Shown here: in pieces, positions 26,841-35,121 of the stretch
Position numbering within the stretch: position 1 is the stretch's first letter
Layout of the letters: each line of letters starts with the position of its first letter
Source: Berkiella_A sp963976875
GTDB taxonomy: Bacteria; Pseudomonadota; Gammaproteobacteria; Berkiellales; Berkiellaceae
Length of the DNA stretch: 64,000 nt
Assembly: GCA_963976875.1 (NCBI GenBank)
Contig: CAXBML010000001.1
Location: 1-64,000, forward strand
Reading direction: 5' to 3'
Notes under the pieces: model-generated
What the model was told of the DNA's origin: nothing
Database searches by the model: none
What the model saw: the letters and a program-made list of their open reading frames with translations, nothing else
Position numbers and translations under genes: made by a program

Positions 26841-27833
26841 TTAGCGAGTTGTATTTTTTGCGACTGTAGGTTTTGTTTCATCTGGATTTGAGTTTGCTGC
26901 TTTCGGGGCACTCGTTCTTGCTTGATAGGCTGCAAAAGCGGCCAGTCTTAATTCACGTAGCTCTTCTTTGGGTGGTAATTGCTTTTTGTTATCTGATTTT
27001 TCTGTTTTTTCTGTTTGTTGTATTTGTTCGCCCACTTTTTTATTGCTTGTATTGGCGGGTTCAGATATGCGAGGCTCTTCAAGTTCCTGAGTGAGTTGAT
27101 CTAGCTGGGACACAATATGCTTAAAATTTTCACATAGTGTATAAATCCATTTGAACAAATGCATGGATTGTATTGTTATATTATTGAAAGATTCTTGACC
27201 GGCCTTTTTTTGAATTAAATTTGCATACAGTTTAAGTTTTTGTTTTTGTTTATCAGATAGAAAATAAAATTGGGCATGAAAAGCATGCTCATGTCTATTA
27301 ATTTGCCCACCCATACTGGCTAGCTCATCTTCTACGACTTGGTAATTCTGGTTCATTTCGTCAATTACACTTTGGTCTAGACCAAGCTTTCGAGCGATAG
27401 CCGCTAATGCATTATCGTTATTGAATGGCAAGTTACTGATTACAACTTGAAGGATTGAATCTAAATCTCGTTTTTTATAAACGGCGTAAAAATTATTTTG
27501 ACCTAGTAGATCATATTTTTTTTCAATAAATGTTTTAGTTTCATTATAGTAACTATCCTTGATAGCAAGGTGACTCATACCTAATAAAGCATTTCGTGTT
27601 TGTAGCGTATGTATAAACATGTTTTTTAAGCCTTCGCCGTTACTCGGTATGGCTGCGTCATTATCAGCTTGTCTTGCACGAAGACTCTGGAAATGTCGAA
27701 TGCCTAGGATAGTGGCTCCAACAATAGCGAAACCAAAACAGGCGTACGCAAATAGACTACTTGTAGCGGCAGAAACAGCTAAGGCGGAACTCGTTACAAC
27801 GAATGTAGATACATTAAATTTATTTAAAAACAT
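26841..27833 (-). CDS. Unknown protein with N-terminal hydrophobic hairpin
   Basis: A 330-residue protein I do not recognise. Residues ~8-46 form a long hydrophobic segment that could be two membrane helices with a tight turn, resembling the bilobed hydrophobic domain of some vacuole-membrane proteins. The rest is soluble and helical, with a Gln/Lys-rich central part. Residues ~250-330 are low-complexity (KSDNKKQLPPKEELRELR, then AAFAAYQARTSAPKAA). No catalytic motif is visible. It is alone between the phosphatase operon and the next minus-strand unknown gene. Effector-like by composition and context only. Confidence 0.6.
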   Translation of the reverse strand: MFLNKFNVSTFVVTSSALAVSAATSSLFAYACFGFAIVGATILGIRHFQSLRARQADNDAAIPSNGEGLKNMFIHTLQTRNALLGMSHLAIKDSYYNETKTFIEKKYDLLGQNNFYAVYKKRDLDSILQVVISNLPFNNDNALAAIARKLGLDQSVIDEMNQNYQVVEDELASMGGQINRHEHAFHAQFYFLSDKQKQKLKLYANLIQKKAGQESFNNITIQSMHLFKWIYTLCENFKHIVSQLDQLTQELEEPRISEPANTSNKKVGEQIQQTEKTEKSDNKKQLPPKEELRELRLAAFAAYQARTSAPKAANSNPDETKPTVAKNTTR

Positions 27834-27968
27834 ATACCAAAAGACCCTAAAATTCAGAAGACTGTAAGTTTACTTGCTTACAGTATAGATAGCAAAGAGT
27901 TTGAGAAAATTGGGCGGGTAGTATTTATTCGGCATAGTATCGTCAGCTGTTAGATTTTTCGTACAGAT

Positions 27969-28931
27969 TTAATATTTTTTGTTAAGACTCAAACGCTTAA
28001 ATTCAAGCTCTAAGTTTTCTTGGGTAGGGTCTATTCCTTGTGCTTCGAGTGATTTCTTTTCGCGGCCCACAAAACCAACATTAGTTTTTGGGATGGTAGT
28101 GCTTAAAGGGGTATATTCAACGGAATCCATGAGTGCCTTTTCTCTGAGTAAAAATGCTGCCACCGTATTCATTTTGTGAAATTCAGCCCAGTACATCAAG
28201 TCTTTACCATCTTCACTCTTGGCAAATATAGAGCATCCTAAGTTATTAATATAGTGCATAACAGCTTGCCAATCGTCTGTTTCAGCTGCTTGGAACATGG
28301 CTTTTATATTATTTTTTTGTATATTGTTTACGATTGGGGGCGAGTTTAATCTAGCTTGTTCTTCCAGATTTTGAATGAACGCGATATCTTTTATATTGCC
28401 ATCCGGCCTGCTGGGCTTAGGGCAAAGAATAGGAGAAGGTGCTTGTTTAATTTTAATATAGTGGCTATTTTTTTCTGAGTAGTAGTATTCAGCCATAGGT
28501 ATTTGATTTTGTATAAAAGCATGATCGGATAAAGTCATGCCTACGGAACCCAGCATAATATCTTTTGCATGAATATTCAGGCTAGGCAATTGTGCGATTA
28601 GGTCCCACCGACTGGCTCTAGCACACTGAAAAGCATAGATATTATTATAACTTAACGCATTATATTCATTTTGTAATAAAAGTAATATTTCTGGGGGGGC
28701 CCCCCTAAAAGCTAAGTGATCTAATAAGGTAAATTGTTGTTGGTATTGATCAAAATAGGGGTATGGAGCAATCATTTGACCATGAACAACTGGATAGTTA
28801 ATAAGCAGGCTGTGAGTTTTGACTATTTGAATAATTTGATCCCAATTGGCAGATTGACAAGCTTTTTTAATTTCTGTGTAGGGAAAAATAATGACCATTG
28901 GTTGCGATTTTTTTAGTGCGCCTTGATGCAT
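27969..28931 (-). CDS. Unknown protein with degenerate ankyrin-like repeats
   Basis: A 320-residue protein without signal peptide. Helical pairs such as EIKKACQSANWDQIIQIVKTH, TLLDHLAFRGAPPEILLLL and AMFQAAETDDWQAVMHYINN look like weak ankyrin repeats, two or three at the N-terminus and one or two near residue 225. The C-terminus is charged (LEAQGIDPTQENLELEFKRLSLNKKY). ATG 28931 has AGAGA upstream; ATG 28898 is an alternative start. A run of seven G and six C inside the gene encodes RGAPPE and leaves the frame intact. Function unknown; a host-interaction role is inferred from the repeat type and neighbours. Confidence 0.6.
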   Translation of the reverse strand: MHQGALKKSQPMVIIFPYTEIKKACQSANWDQIIQIVKTHSLLINYPVVHGQMIAPYPYFDQYQQQFTLLDHLAFRGAPPEILLLLQNEYNALSYNNIYAFQCARASRWDLIAQLPSLNIHAKDIMLGSVGMTLSDHAFIQNQIPMAEYYYSEKNSHYIKIKQAPSPILCPKPSRPDGNIKDIAFIQNLEEQARLNSPPIVNNIQKNNIKAMFQAAETDDWQAVMHYINNLGCSIFAKSEDGKDLMYWAEFHKMNTVAAFLLREKALMDSVEYTPLSTTIPKTNVGFVGREKKSLEAQGIDPTQENLELEFKRLSLNKKY

Positions 28932-29132
28932 AAATATTTATCTCTACTAGGGTTGCTTGTTTTGATACTGCTAATTAGTCAGCTAAATTGTTTTGAGTTA
29001 AAGTGCATTAGCCACATACAAAAAACAAGTGCATAAGCGCAGTTCCAACTAAATTTTCAGTAGTGAGTTTACTTGCTACCAAGGGTTAAATCAATAGAAT
29101 AGGCATGAAATGCATAAAAGCATGGCCAGTCG

Positions 29133-29582
29133 TTAATTGAGAGATTCAAATTTTTTGAGTGCTTCTGCTTTCGCTTTTACCAAATACTCTGGCTGGGGTA
29201 TTTCTTGGACTTGAATAGACTCAGAGGTTTGCTCTACTACGCCAAACCAATTCGGTTCGTTTGATGATTCAAAATAGCCTGGTGTGACAACATCCATAAA
29301 GCTGACATCAGTGATAGCTTTGATGTGGTGTAAGTTATTTTCTTGAGGCGTCATGAGTACGTTGTCTGAGGTGCGAAATACCTTGGATATAGTGGGCTTT
29401 ATCCAAATATGTTTATCAGGTTGACGAATATAGTCGAAACAGTCCATTTGCAACTCTCCGGCTGTAACATATAAGAAAACATGCGTATAAGGGTGATCAT
29501 GCAAAGGCACTTCTTCCCCTGCTTTAAGATGAATAATGACAGTTTGTATTTCTTTGGTTTTATTGAGGATCTCGATATGCAT
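29133..29582 (-). CDS. PCO/ADO-family cupin thiol dioxygenase
   Basis: A 149-residue cupin. The HDHP motif (His28, His30) with VFLYVTAGELQMDCFDY and MTPQENNLHHI (His85) followed by FMDVVTPGY fit the PCO_ADO family (PF07847) of cysteamine and N-terminal-cysteine dioxygenases: three His that bind Fe(II) and the family's LTPxxGNxHxI...DVLxPPY pattern. The enzymes add O2 to a thiol to give a sulfinate. Most known members are eukaryotic oxygen sensors or ADO; bacterial members are sparse. The protein is shorter than plant or animal forms, essentially the bare cupin. It sits between an ankyrin-like gene and rne on the minus strand. Another small cupin function cannot be excluded. Confidence 0.65.
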   Translation of the reverse strand: MHIEILNKTKEIQTVIIHLKAGEEVPLHDHPYTHVFLYVTAGELQMDCFDYIRQPDKHIWIKPTISKVFRTSDNVLMTPQENNLHHIKAITDVSFMDVVTPGYFESSNEPNWFGVVEQTSESIQVQEIPQPEYLVKAKAEALKKFESLN

Positions 29583-29621
29583 CAGATCATCCTTGTTTTT
29601 ATGTGTTAACGTCCGTTGCTA

Positions 29622-29673
29622 ACAAAAAGCTTGTACCGACACCAACATTAGGACAAATATGGTGTCGATACAA
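29622..29673 (-). terminator. Terminator of rne
   Basis: On the minus strand, 9 bases after the rne stop, TTGTATCGACACCA pairs with TGGTGTCGGTACAA (14-base arms, one mismatch), followed by GCTTTTTGTT. The hairpin arms lie at 29631-29644 and 29660-29673. Confidence 0.75.
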
Positions 29674-29682
29674 TATTGTGGT

Positions 29683-32550
29683 TTAACTGCTTTCAGAGTT
29701 TTCCTTTTCAGGTGAGCTTGGGGCAGGTTCAACCACTTTAGGTTTTGCTTGCAATGTGCTTTGAATCTTAGGTAAAGCTTTTTGTAGCGTGTCCTGCTGC
29801 ATAGCCTTGCTGGTAATCACTTGGCTAAGTGCCGCAGAAGTTTCTGCTGCAGGTTTTGTTTTGTCTTTACTTAATGTGACAACTGTTTTTTGTTGCTGGT
29901 CTGGATTTAATTGACTAAAACTAGTTTGATTAAAGCGTTTATCAACAACTTTAGGCTGTACTTCTGCTTTTTTAGGTTGCGGTATTACAGCGACAGATTC
30001 TACAGTCTGAGATGGTTTAGGTTGCACTTGGGGTGCGCTTTTTGCCTGAACCTGGGGTTGGTTGTTCTGAGCTGGCGCCGCCTGGGTCTCCGACACATTG
30101 CTTTTAGCAGTCGCGGCAGAAGGCTGATTTTGTCTTTCAGCTTGTTGCTCATGCGACTGACGATTTTCTTGCTGGTGCTTTTGATCACTAGAGTGTTTTT
30201 GCTGTTGTCCGCGTTGCTGTTCTGTTGATGTGTTACGTTCAGAACCCTGGGCACGGTTAGGCTGTTGAGCTTTACTCTGTGTTTGTTCGTTTTGATTATG
30301 GTCGCGATTTTGCTCGTGATTATGGTCGCGATTTTGGTTGCGGTTTTGGTTGCGGTTTTGGTCGCGATTTTGGTTGCGATTTTGGTTACGATTTTGGTTG
30401 CGATTTTGGTCACGATTTTGATCGAGATTCTGGTCGCGGTTTTGATCGAGATTCTGGTCGCGGCTTTGATCCAGATTCTGGTCGCGGTTTTGATCGAGAT
30501 TCTGGTCGCGGTTTTGGTTGCGATTTTGATTACGATTTTGGTTGCGATTTTGGTTGCGGTTTTGATTCCGGTTTTGATTCCGGTTTTGGTTCCGGTTTTG
30601 GTTCCGCTGACTACCTTGCGATGTTTGGTCAGCTTGGTCATGATTTTGGGTTACTGATTGATCATTATCAGCAGTATCATGGTTTTGATTTTGATTATAG
30701 TTATTATTGCGGTTACTGTTTCGACGGTTATGACCGTGACGTTTTCTATTGTCATTACGCGTGCTACTACGATAGTTTCCACTTTTACCACCACGACGCT
30801 GATTGTTCTGATTGTCCCCTGTTTGACCAGCTTGCTTATCAGTACTCGCTTCATCATCGGTTTTACTCACTGCGCCTAACACCGCTGACCAGATTTTTTT
30901 AATGATACTGTCATCTCTGCGGATAGTTGGAGCAGGTATCTGTGGTGCAAAATATTTTAATGCGGGTTCACGTTCATCTGTCTGTTTCTCATGAACATGA
31001 GAAGACTCATTGATTGATGAATTTTTTTCTGAGGCATGTTGATAGCTATGTTTATTTTTGGCATGTTGTATGTCGTCTTTCTTAAACCATTGTAACTCAT
31101 ACTGAGGGGTCTCAAAATATTTGTTAGGAATAATGACAATAGAGACGAGATAGCTGCTTTCTAGCTTGCCTAGTGCTGCACGCTTTTCATTGAGTAAGTA
31201 GCTAGCGACTTCTACGGGCACTTGCACATGAACTCGAGCAGTGCGTTCTTTTCTGACTTCTTCTTCAATAACCCGAATTAATGCTAATGCAACAGATGGG
31301 GTTGTACGAATATTGCCTTGGCCACTACAGCGAGGGCAAGGAATATGATTGATATCCCCTAGTGCTGGGCGCAGGCGCTGTCTAGACATTTCCAGCAATC
31401 CAAAGCGAGACAAACGTCCTGTTTGAATTCTGGCGCGATCAGATTGAAATTCGTCTCTTAGTTTATTCTCCACCATACGTTGGTGACGGGTCATGGTCAT
31501 GTCAATAAAGTCGATGACAATTAACCCACCCATATCCCTCAAACGTAGTTGCCTTGCAATTTCTGCTGCAGCCGCTAGATTTGTCTGTAGGGCTGTTTCT
31601 TCAATATCACCACCTTCAGTTGCTTTAGCCGAGTTGATATCAATTGCCACTAAAGCTTCAGTGGCATCAATGACAATAGAGGCACCATTATCTAATGAGA
31701 TTTCACGTTGGTGAGCGGATTCAATTTGGGATTCAATTTGGAAGCTTGTGAATAAAGGGATTTCACTTTCATGTAATTTTAAGCGGTTAACAAAATCAGG
31801 GCGTACTAAATTCAAATGATTTTTGACTTGTTCAAATGTTTTTTCAGTATCCACAATAATTTCGCTGATTTCAGGCCTGAGATAATCACGTATCGCTCGG
31901 ACAATCACGTCACTATCTTTGTGGATGAGAAAAGGGGCGCTGTTGGAATCAGCGACAGACTTAATGGCTTGCCACTGAGACAAAAGAACTTCTAAGTCCC
32001 ATTGTAGTTCTTCGGAACTACGACCCAAGCCTGCGGTGCGCACAATAAGTCCCATGTCGTCTGGTACAGGTAACTTATTGAGAGCTTCTCTTAGTTCATC
32101 TCTTTCTTCCCCTTCAATGCGTCTTGATATGCCACCGGCTCGGGGATTATTGGGCATTAAGACTAGGTAACACCCTGCTAAGCTAATAAAGGTGGTGAGT
32201 GCAGCGCCTTTATTTCCGCGCTCTTCTTTATCCACTTGTACAATAATTTCTTGCCCAGGTTTTAATGCTTCTTTGATAGAAGGGCGGCCTCTATCAAAAG
32301 ATTTGGTTTGGAAGTATTCTCTGGAGACTTCTTTGATAGGTAAAAAGCCATGGCGGTTAGAGCCATAGTCAATGAACGCCGCTTCTAAGCTGGGTTCTAC
32401 TCTGGTAACACGTCCTAGGTGGATACTTGCTTTACTTTGGCTTTTGCCTTTACGCTCAACATCCAAATCATATAGTCGTTGTCCGCTTACTAATGCAACT
32501 CTTAACTCTTCTTTTTGTGTTGCATTGATTAACATTCTTTTAGTTGTCAT
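29683..32550 (-). CDS. rne: Ribonuclease E with extended Asn/Gln/Arg repeat tail
   Basis: A 955-residue endoribonuclease central to mRNA decay and rRNA/tRNA processing. The catalytic half is canonical: KRMLINATQKEELRVAL start, S1 domain with IDYGSNRHGFLP, 5' sensor, DNase I-like core with IDINSAKATEGG and VIDFIDM (the two metal-binding Asp), and the Zn-link CPRCSGQG. The non-catalytic tail (from ~530) is quite unlike E. coli's: a basic Arg/Asn-rich part, then ~25 copies of a QNRN/QNRD tetrapeptide (30290-30610), then Gln/Ala/Pro-rich sequence. The tail normally anchors the enzyme to the membrane and the degradosome; here no recognised anchor or PNPase site could be identified. It is divergent from rluC as in E. 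coli, with a long 5' region available for autoregulation. Confidence 0.95.
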   Translation of the reverse strand: MTTKRMLINATQKEELRVALVSGQRLYDLDVERKGKSQSKASIHLGRVTRVEPSLEAAFIDYGSNRHGFLPIKEVSREYFQTKSFDRGRPSIKEALKPGQEIIVQVDKEERGNKGAALTTFISLAGCYLVLMPNNPRAGGISRRIEGEERDELREALNKLPVPDDMGLIVRTAGLGRSSEELQWDLEVLLSQWQAIKSVADSNSAPFLIHKDSDVIVRAIRDYLRPEISEIIVDTEKTFEQVKNHLNLVRPDFVNRLKLHESEIPLFTSFQIESQIESAHQREISLDNGASIVIDATEALVAIDINSAKATEGGDIEETALQTNLAAAAEIARQLRLRDMGGLIVIDFIDMTMTRHQRMVENKLRDEFQSDRARIQTGRLSRFGLLEMSRQRLRPALGDINHIPCPRCSGQGNIRTTPSVALALIRVIEEEVRKERTARVHVQVPVEVASYLLNEKRAALGKLESSYLVSIVIIPNKYFETPQYELQWFKKDDIQHAKNKHSYQHASEKNSSINESSHVHEKQTDEREPALKYFAPQIPAPTIRRDDSIIKKIWSAVLGAVSKTDDEASTDKQAGQTGDNQNNQRRGGKSGNYRSSTRNDNRKRHGHNRRNSNRNNNYNQNQNHDTADNDQSVTQNHDQADQTSQGSQRNQNRNQNRNQNRNQNRNQNRNQNRNQNRNQNRDQNLDQNRDQNLDQSRDQNLDQNRDQNLDQNRDQNRNQNRNQNRNQNRDQNRNQNRNQNRDHNHEQNRDHNQNEQTQSKAQQPNRAQGSERNTSTEQQRGQQQKHSSDQKHQQENRQSHEQQAERQNQPSAATAKSNVSETQAAPAQNNQPQVQAKSAPQVQPKPSQTVESVAVIPQPKKAEVQPKVVDKRFNQTSFSQLNPDQQQKTVVTLSKDKTKPAAETSAALSQVITSKAMQQDTLQKALPKIQSTLQAKPKVVEPAPSSPEKENSESS
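30290..30610 (-). repeat. 12-bp tandem repeat in rne encoding (Q-N-R-N/D)n
   Basis: A unit of the type CAAAACCGCAAC is repeated about 25 times with variants giving QNRN, QNRD and QNLD. It leaves open frames on other strands, which are by-products. The length probably varies between strains. Confidence 0.85.
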
Positions 32551-32943
32551 ATTAAACCATTTAGTTATTCAATTAAGTTTAGTTATAATTTGCGCATATA
32601 TACACGCTTTAATGTTTTGAGGAGTGGTGTGCCTGTAGGCCTCTAGTTTTTATGGTGAACCAGTGGTTTGCTTTACGTGAAAGCTTAATTTATCAGGCGG
32701 AACGACGAAGCTATATTTTTGAGAGCATTCGATCGGTTATCACAAAACCCCATAAATGTAGTTCACAAACTAACTCTTACGGTTAGTCTCTACTACACAT
32801 TATCTCCATATTAACAGTAATTATAAAATTGAACCAGGTGAGACCTATCTTTAGTCGCTTCGACGGTAGAATAGTGCGGATAGATTGCGACTAGCGGATA
32901 ACTGGGGGCACCAGTTATGGGATTATTCTGATATAATTCCCTG
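32551..32943. promoter_or_regulatory. rne/rluC divergent regulatory region
   Basis: A 393-bp gap with no gene. The part next to rne (32551-32650) would be its 5' leader, a site of RNase E autoregulation in enterobacteria. Towards rluC there are two hairpins: TAGTCGC...GCGACTA (32852-32893) and the perfect ATAACTGG-GGGCA-CCAGTTAT (32898-32918). TATAAT occurs at 32932-32937, 6 bases before the rluC start. If that is the -10 box, the transcript would be leaderless or nearly so; no good -35 was found at the right distance. Confidence 0.5.
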
Positions 32944-33921
32944 ATGTCAGCTAATAACCATACTAATTCGATAGAAGCTATATCTCATGTGACAGAGCAT
33001 GAAGCAGGGCAACGTATCGATAATTATCTAATCAACAAACTTAAACCTTTGCCTAAAAGTCGTATTTACAAAATGGTACGAAAAGGTGAGGTTCGAATTA
33101 ATAGCAAGCGAATTACTATCAGTTATAGATTAGGGTCGGGCGACAAACTAAGATTGCCACCCTTTATTGAGAAGCTTGTTTTAGAGCAAAGGAGCCATAA
33201 AGCTTCTGAGCCAGAGTTACCGTTAAACGTAAAAAATAATATCATCGGTAATATTTTATACGAAGACGATGGCATGATTATTCTCAATAAACCTAGTGGT
33301 CTCGCGGTCCATGGTGGTAGTGGTATATCGTTTGGCCTGATAGAGTCTTGCAGGAAAATCTGGCCTGACGCACCATTTTTGGAATTGGTGCACAGATTAG
33401 ATCGAGATACATCTGGTTGTATCATGATCGCTAAGTCTCGAAAACGTCTGTTGCAACTGCACGAATTACTAAAAACAAATCAAATAACAAAACGTTACTA
33501 TGCTTTGGTGTCAGGTAAGTGGCAGGGGGGACGCCAAGTATGCGCGCCTCTGAAAAAGCAGACAACAAAGTCTGGTGAGCGTATGGTTAAGGTGCATACG
33601 GAAGGCAATGACTCTAAAACGTTATTCACTATTGAACAAACTTTTCAAAATCACACGCTCCTTAAAGTGCAGCCGATTACAGGGCGCACACATCAAATTC
33701 GTGTTCATGCGGCTTTTATGGGACACCCTATTATTGGGGATAGCAAATATGGGCATAAAGGGAATAACCAAGAAGCAAAAGCGCTTGATTTTAATCGCTT
33801 ATTTTTGCATGCTTGCGAACTATACATTCCTTTGGAGAATACCATACACATAAAGTGTCCTTTACCCAAAGAATGCCAAACCTATTTAAATCAACTAGAA
33901 AATCTTAAGGAATCTTCATGA
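32944..33921 (+). CDS. rluC: 23S rRNA pseudouridine synthase RluC
   Basis: A 325-residue pseudouridine synthase with an N-terminal S4 RNA-binding domain (GQRIDNYLINKLKPLPKSRIYKMVRKGEVRIN region) and the RluA-family catalytic motif LVHRLDRDTSGCIM containing the nucleophilic Asp. The closing GRTHQIRVH motif is present. The family member is assigned as RluC (positions 955, 2504 and 2580 of 23S rRNA in E. coli) because of the divergent rne neighbour. It overlaps sppA by 4 bp. The ATG at 32944 has no clear Shine-Dalgarno, which fits the TATAAT-proximal start noted upstream. Confidence 0.92.
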   Translation: MSANNHTNSIEAISHVTEHEAGQRIDNYLINKLKPLPKSRIYKMVRKGEVRINSKRITISYRLGSGDKLRLPPFIEKLVLEQRSHKASEPELPLNVKNNIIGNILYEDDGMIILNKPSGLAVHGGSGISFGLIESCRKIWPDAPFLELVHRLDRDTSGCIMIAKSRKRLLQLHELLKTNQITKRYYALVSGKWQGGRQVCAPLKKQTTKSGERMVKVHTEGNDSKTLFTIEQTFQNHTLLKVQPITGRTHQIRVHAAFMGHPIIGDSKYGHKGNNQEAKALDFNRLFLHACELYIPLENTIHIKCPLPKECQTYLNQLENLKESS

Positions 33922-34871
33922 CGGAAGAAACAGAACTATCTTGGGAGCGTAAACTCATTGAAACCGCGCTTTTGGCGCAGACAAAAGAGCAAACCAGGAG
34001 AAGACGTTGGGGTTTATTTTTTAAGCTATTTTTTCTAGGGTTAGTTATTTTTATGATAGCAATGGGCTTTAGAAATGCTAAGCCCCGTGGCGTGATAAAA
34101 GAAGAACATACTGCCTTAATTGATGTTAGCGGTGTGATTGGTGAACGTAATGGCACATCTGCTGATGAAGTAGCAGGCGGCCTAAGACATGCGTTTGAAG
34201 CTGAAAAATCTAAAGCGATTGTTTTGCGCATTAATTCACCAGGTGGTAGTCCAGTACAGAGTGCTTATGTTTATGACGAGATCGTCAGGTTGAAAGCAAA
34301 ATACCCAGAGAAAAAAGTCTACGCCGTTATTTCGGATGTGGGTGCCTCGGGTGCTTATTTTATTGCTGCCGCAGCAGATGAAATTTATGCCAATGCCTCT
34401 AGTATTGTGGGTTCAATTGGGGTACTGATGCCAAACTTTGGTGTGCAAGAAGCCGCCGAAAAACTAGGGATAGAGCAAAGAAGCTTGCATGCCGGAAGCA
34501 ACAAAATGTTTTTGGATCCTTTGTCGCCAAAAGATGAAAAACAAATCGAATTTGCGAATAATCTGTTAGCCAATGTGCATAAACACTTTATCAAAGCGGT
34601 AAAAGATGGTCGCGGTGATAGACTCAAGCAAAACGATGAAATTTTTAGCGGTCTATTTTGGAGCGGTGATCAGGCTATGGCGTTAGGTTTGATTGATGGT
34701 TTGGGGAGCACTGGCTTTGTTGCTCGCGAAATTATTAAGCAAGAAGATATTATTGATTACACTATGTCCGATAATTTGTTAGATCGCTTGGCATCTCGTT
34801 TTGGTTCCTCTATGGGAACCAGCATTTCTAGCAAGCTGGGACTAGGTCCAGTACCATTGCAATTAAACTAA
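33918..34871 (+). CDS. sppA: Signal peptide peptidase SppA (short type)
   Basis: A 317-residue S49-family membrane serine peptidase. One N-terminal membrane segment (~33-53, FKLFFLGLVIFMIAMGF) is followed by the protease domain with RINSPGGSPVQSAY and SDVGASGAYFIAAAADEIYA, the latter holding the nucleophile Ser. It degrades signal peptides left in the inner membrane. The length is that of the ~36 kDa single-domain form rather than the 67 kDa E. coli enzyme. The start overlaps the rluC end by 4 bp (ATGA), and rluC-sppA order is common in gammaproteobacteria. A G/C-rich hairpin follows. Confidence 0.93.
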   Translation: MTEETELSWERKLIETALLAQTKEQTRRRRWGLFFKLFFLGLVIFMIAMGFRNAKPRGVIKEEHTALIDVSGVIGERNGTSADEVAGGLRHAFEAEKSKAIVLRINSPGGSPVQSAYVYDEIVRLKAKYPEKKVYAVISDVGASGAYFIAAAADEIYANASSIVGSIGVLMPNFGVQEAAEKLGIEQRSLHAGSNKMFLDPLSPKDEKQIEFANNLLANVHKHFIKAVKDGRGDRLKQNDEIFSGLFWSGDQAMALGLIDGLGSTGFVAREIIKQEDIIDYTMSDNLLDRLASRFGSSMGTSISSKLGLGPVPLQLN

Positions 34872-34886
34872 TAAACTAAGTGATAT

Positions 34887-34906
34887 GGGGACGGTTTCCC
34901 GTCCCC
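34887..34906 (+). terminator. GC-rich hairpin after sppA
   Basis: GGGGACGG-TTTC-CCGTCCCC is a perfect 8-bp stem 15 bases after the sppA stop. There is no T-run, so it could be a weak terminator or an mRNA-stabilising structure. Confidence 0.5.
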
Positions 34907-34980
34907 ACTCACGTGAACAATACAAGATTTTATATTTCTGCTATATTCATTAAACCCTGTGATAGATAAGGTTATGGATA

Positions 34981-35121
34981 ATGAGTCAGTATTTCAGGAA
35001 GTTCACTATAGGTTTCGTTGCCGGTTTATACAGCTTCATTGCTATTGATGTGATGGTTTATGGTTTAAGCCCTACTATTGGCCAGGACACCGTTGTATCA
35101 CAACAAAAACAAGCTCATTAG
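34981..35121 (+). CDS. Possible 46-residue membrane microprotein
   Basis: An open frame of 46 codons from ATG 34981 with TAAGG nine bases upstream. It encodes a basic start (MSQYFRKF), one hydrophobic stretch (TIGFVAGLYSFIAIDVMVYG) and a polar end (VSQQKQAH), the profile of a single-pass small membrane protein. It ends 4 bp into the convergent maf gene. No family is recognised. It is short enough to be chance, but the start signal and topology support it. Confidence 0.4.
   Translation: MSQYFRKFTIGFVAGLYSFIAIDVMVYGLSPTIGQDTVVSQQKQAH

Noticed and set aside
28691..28706. G7C6 tract as a frameshift breaking the ankyrin-like gene
   Set aside because: The frame continues normally through it for the full 320 codons.
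30290..30610. Array of short repeats that could suggest a CRISPR
   Set aside because: Units are 12 bp, contiguous, without spacers, and in frame with rne.
30265..30902. Long plus-strand open frames opposite the rne repeat
   Set aside because: They are created by the 12-bp periodicity of the (QNRN)n region; composition is extreme and there is no ribosome site. rne on the minus strand explains the DNA.
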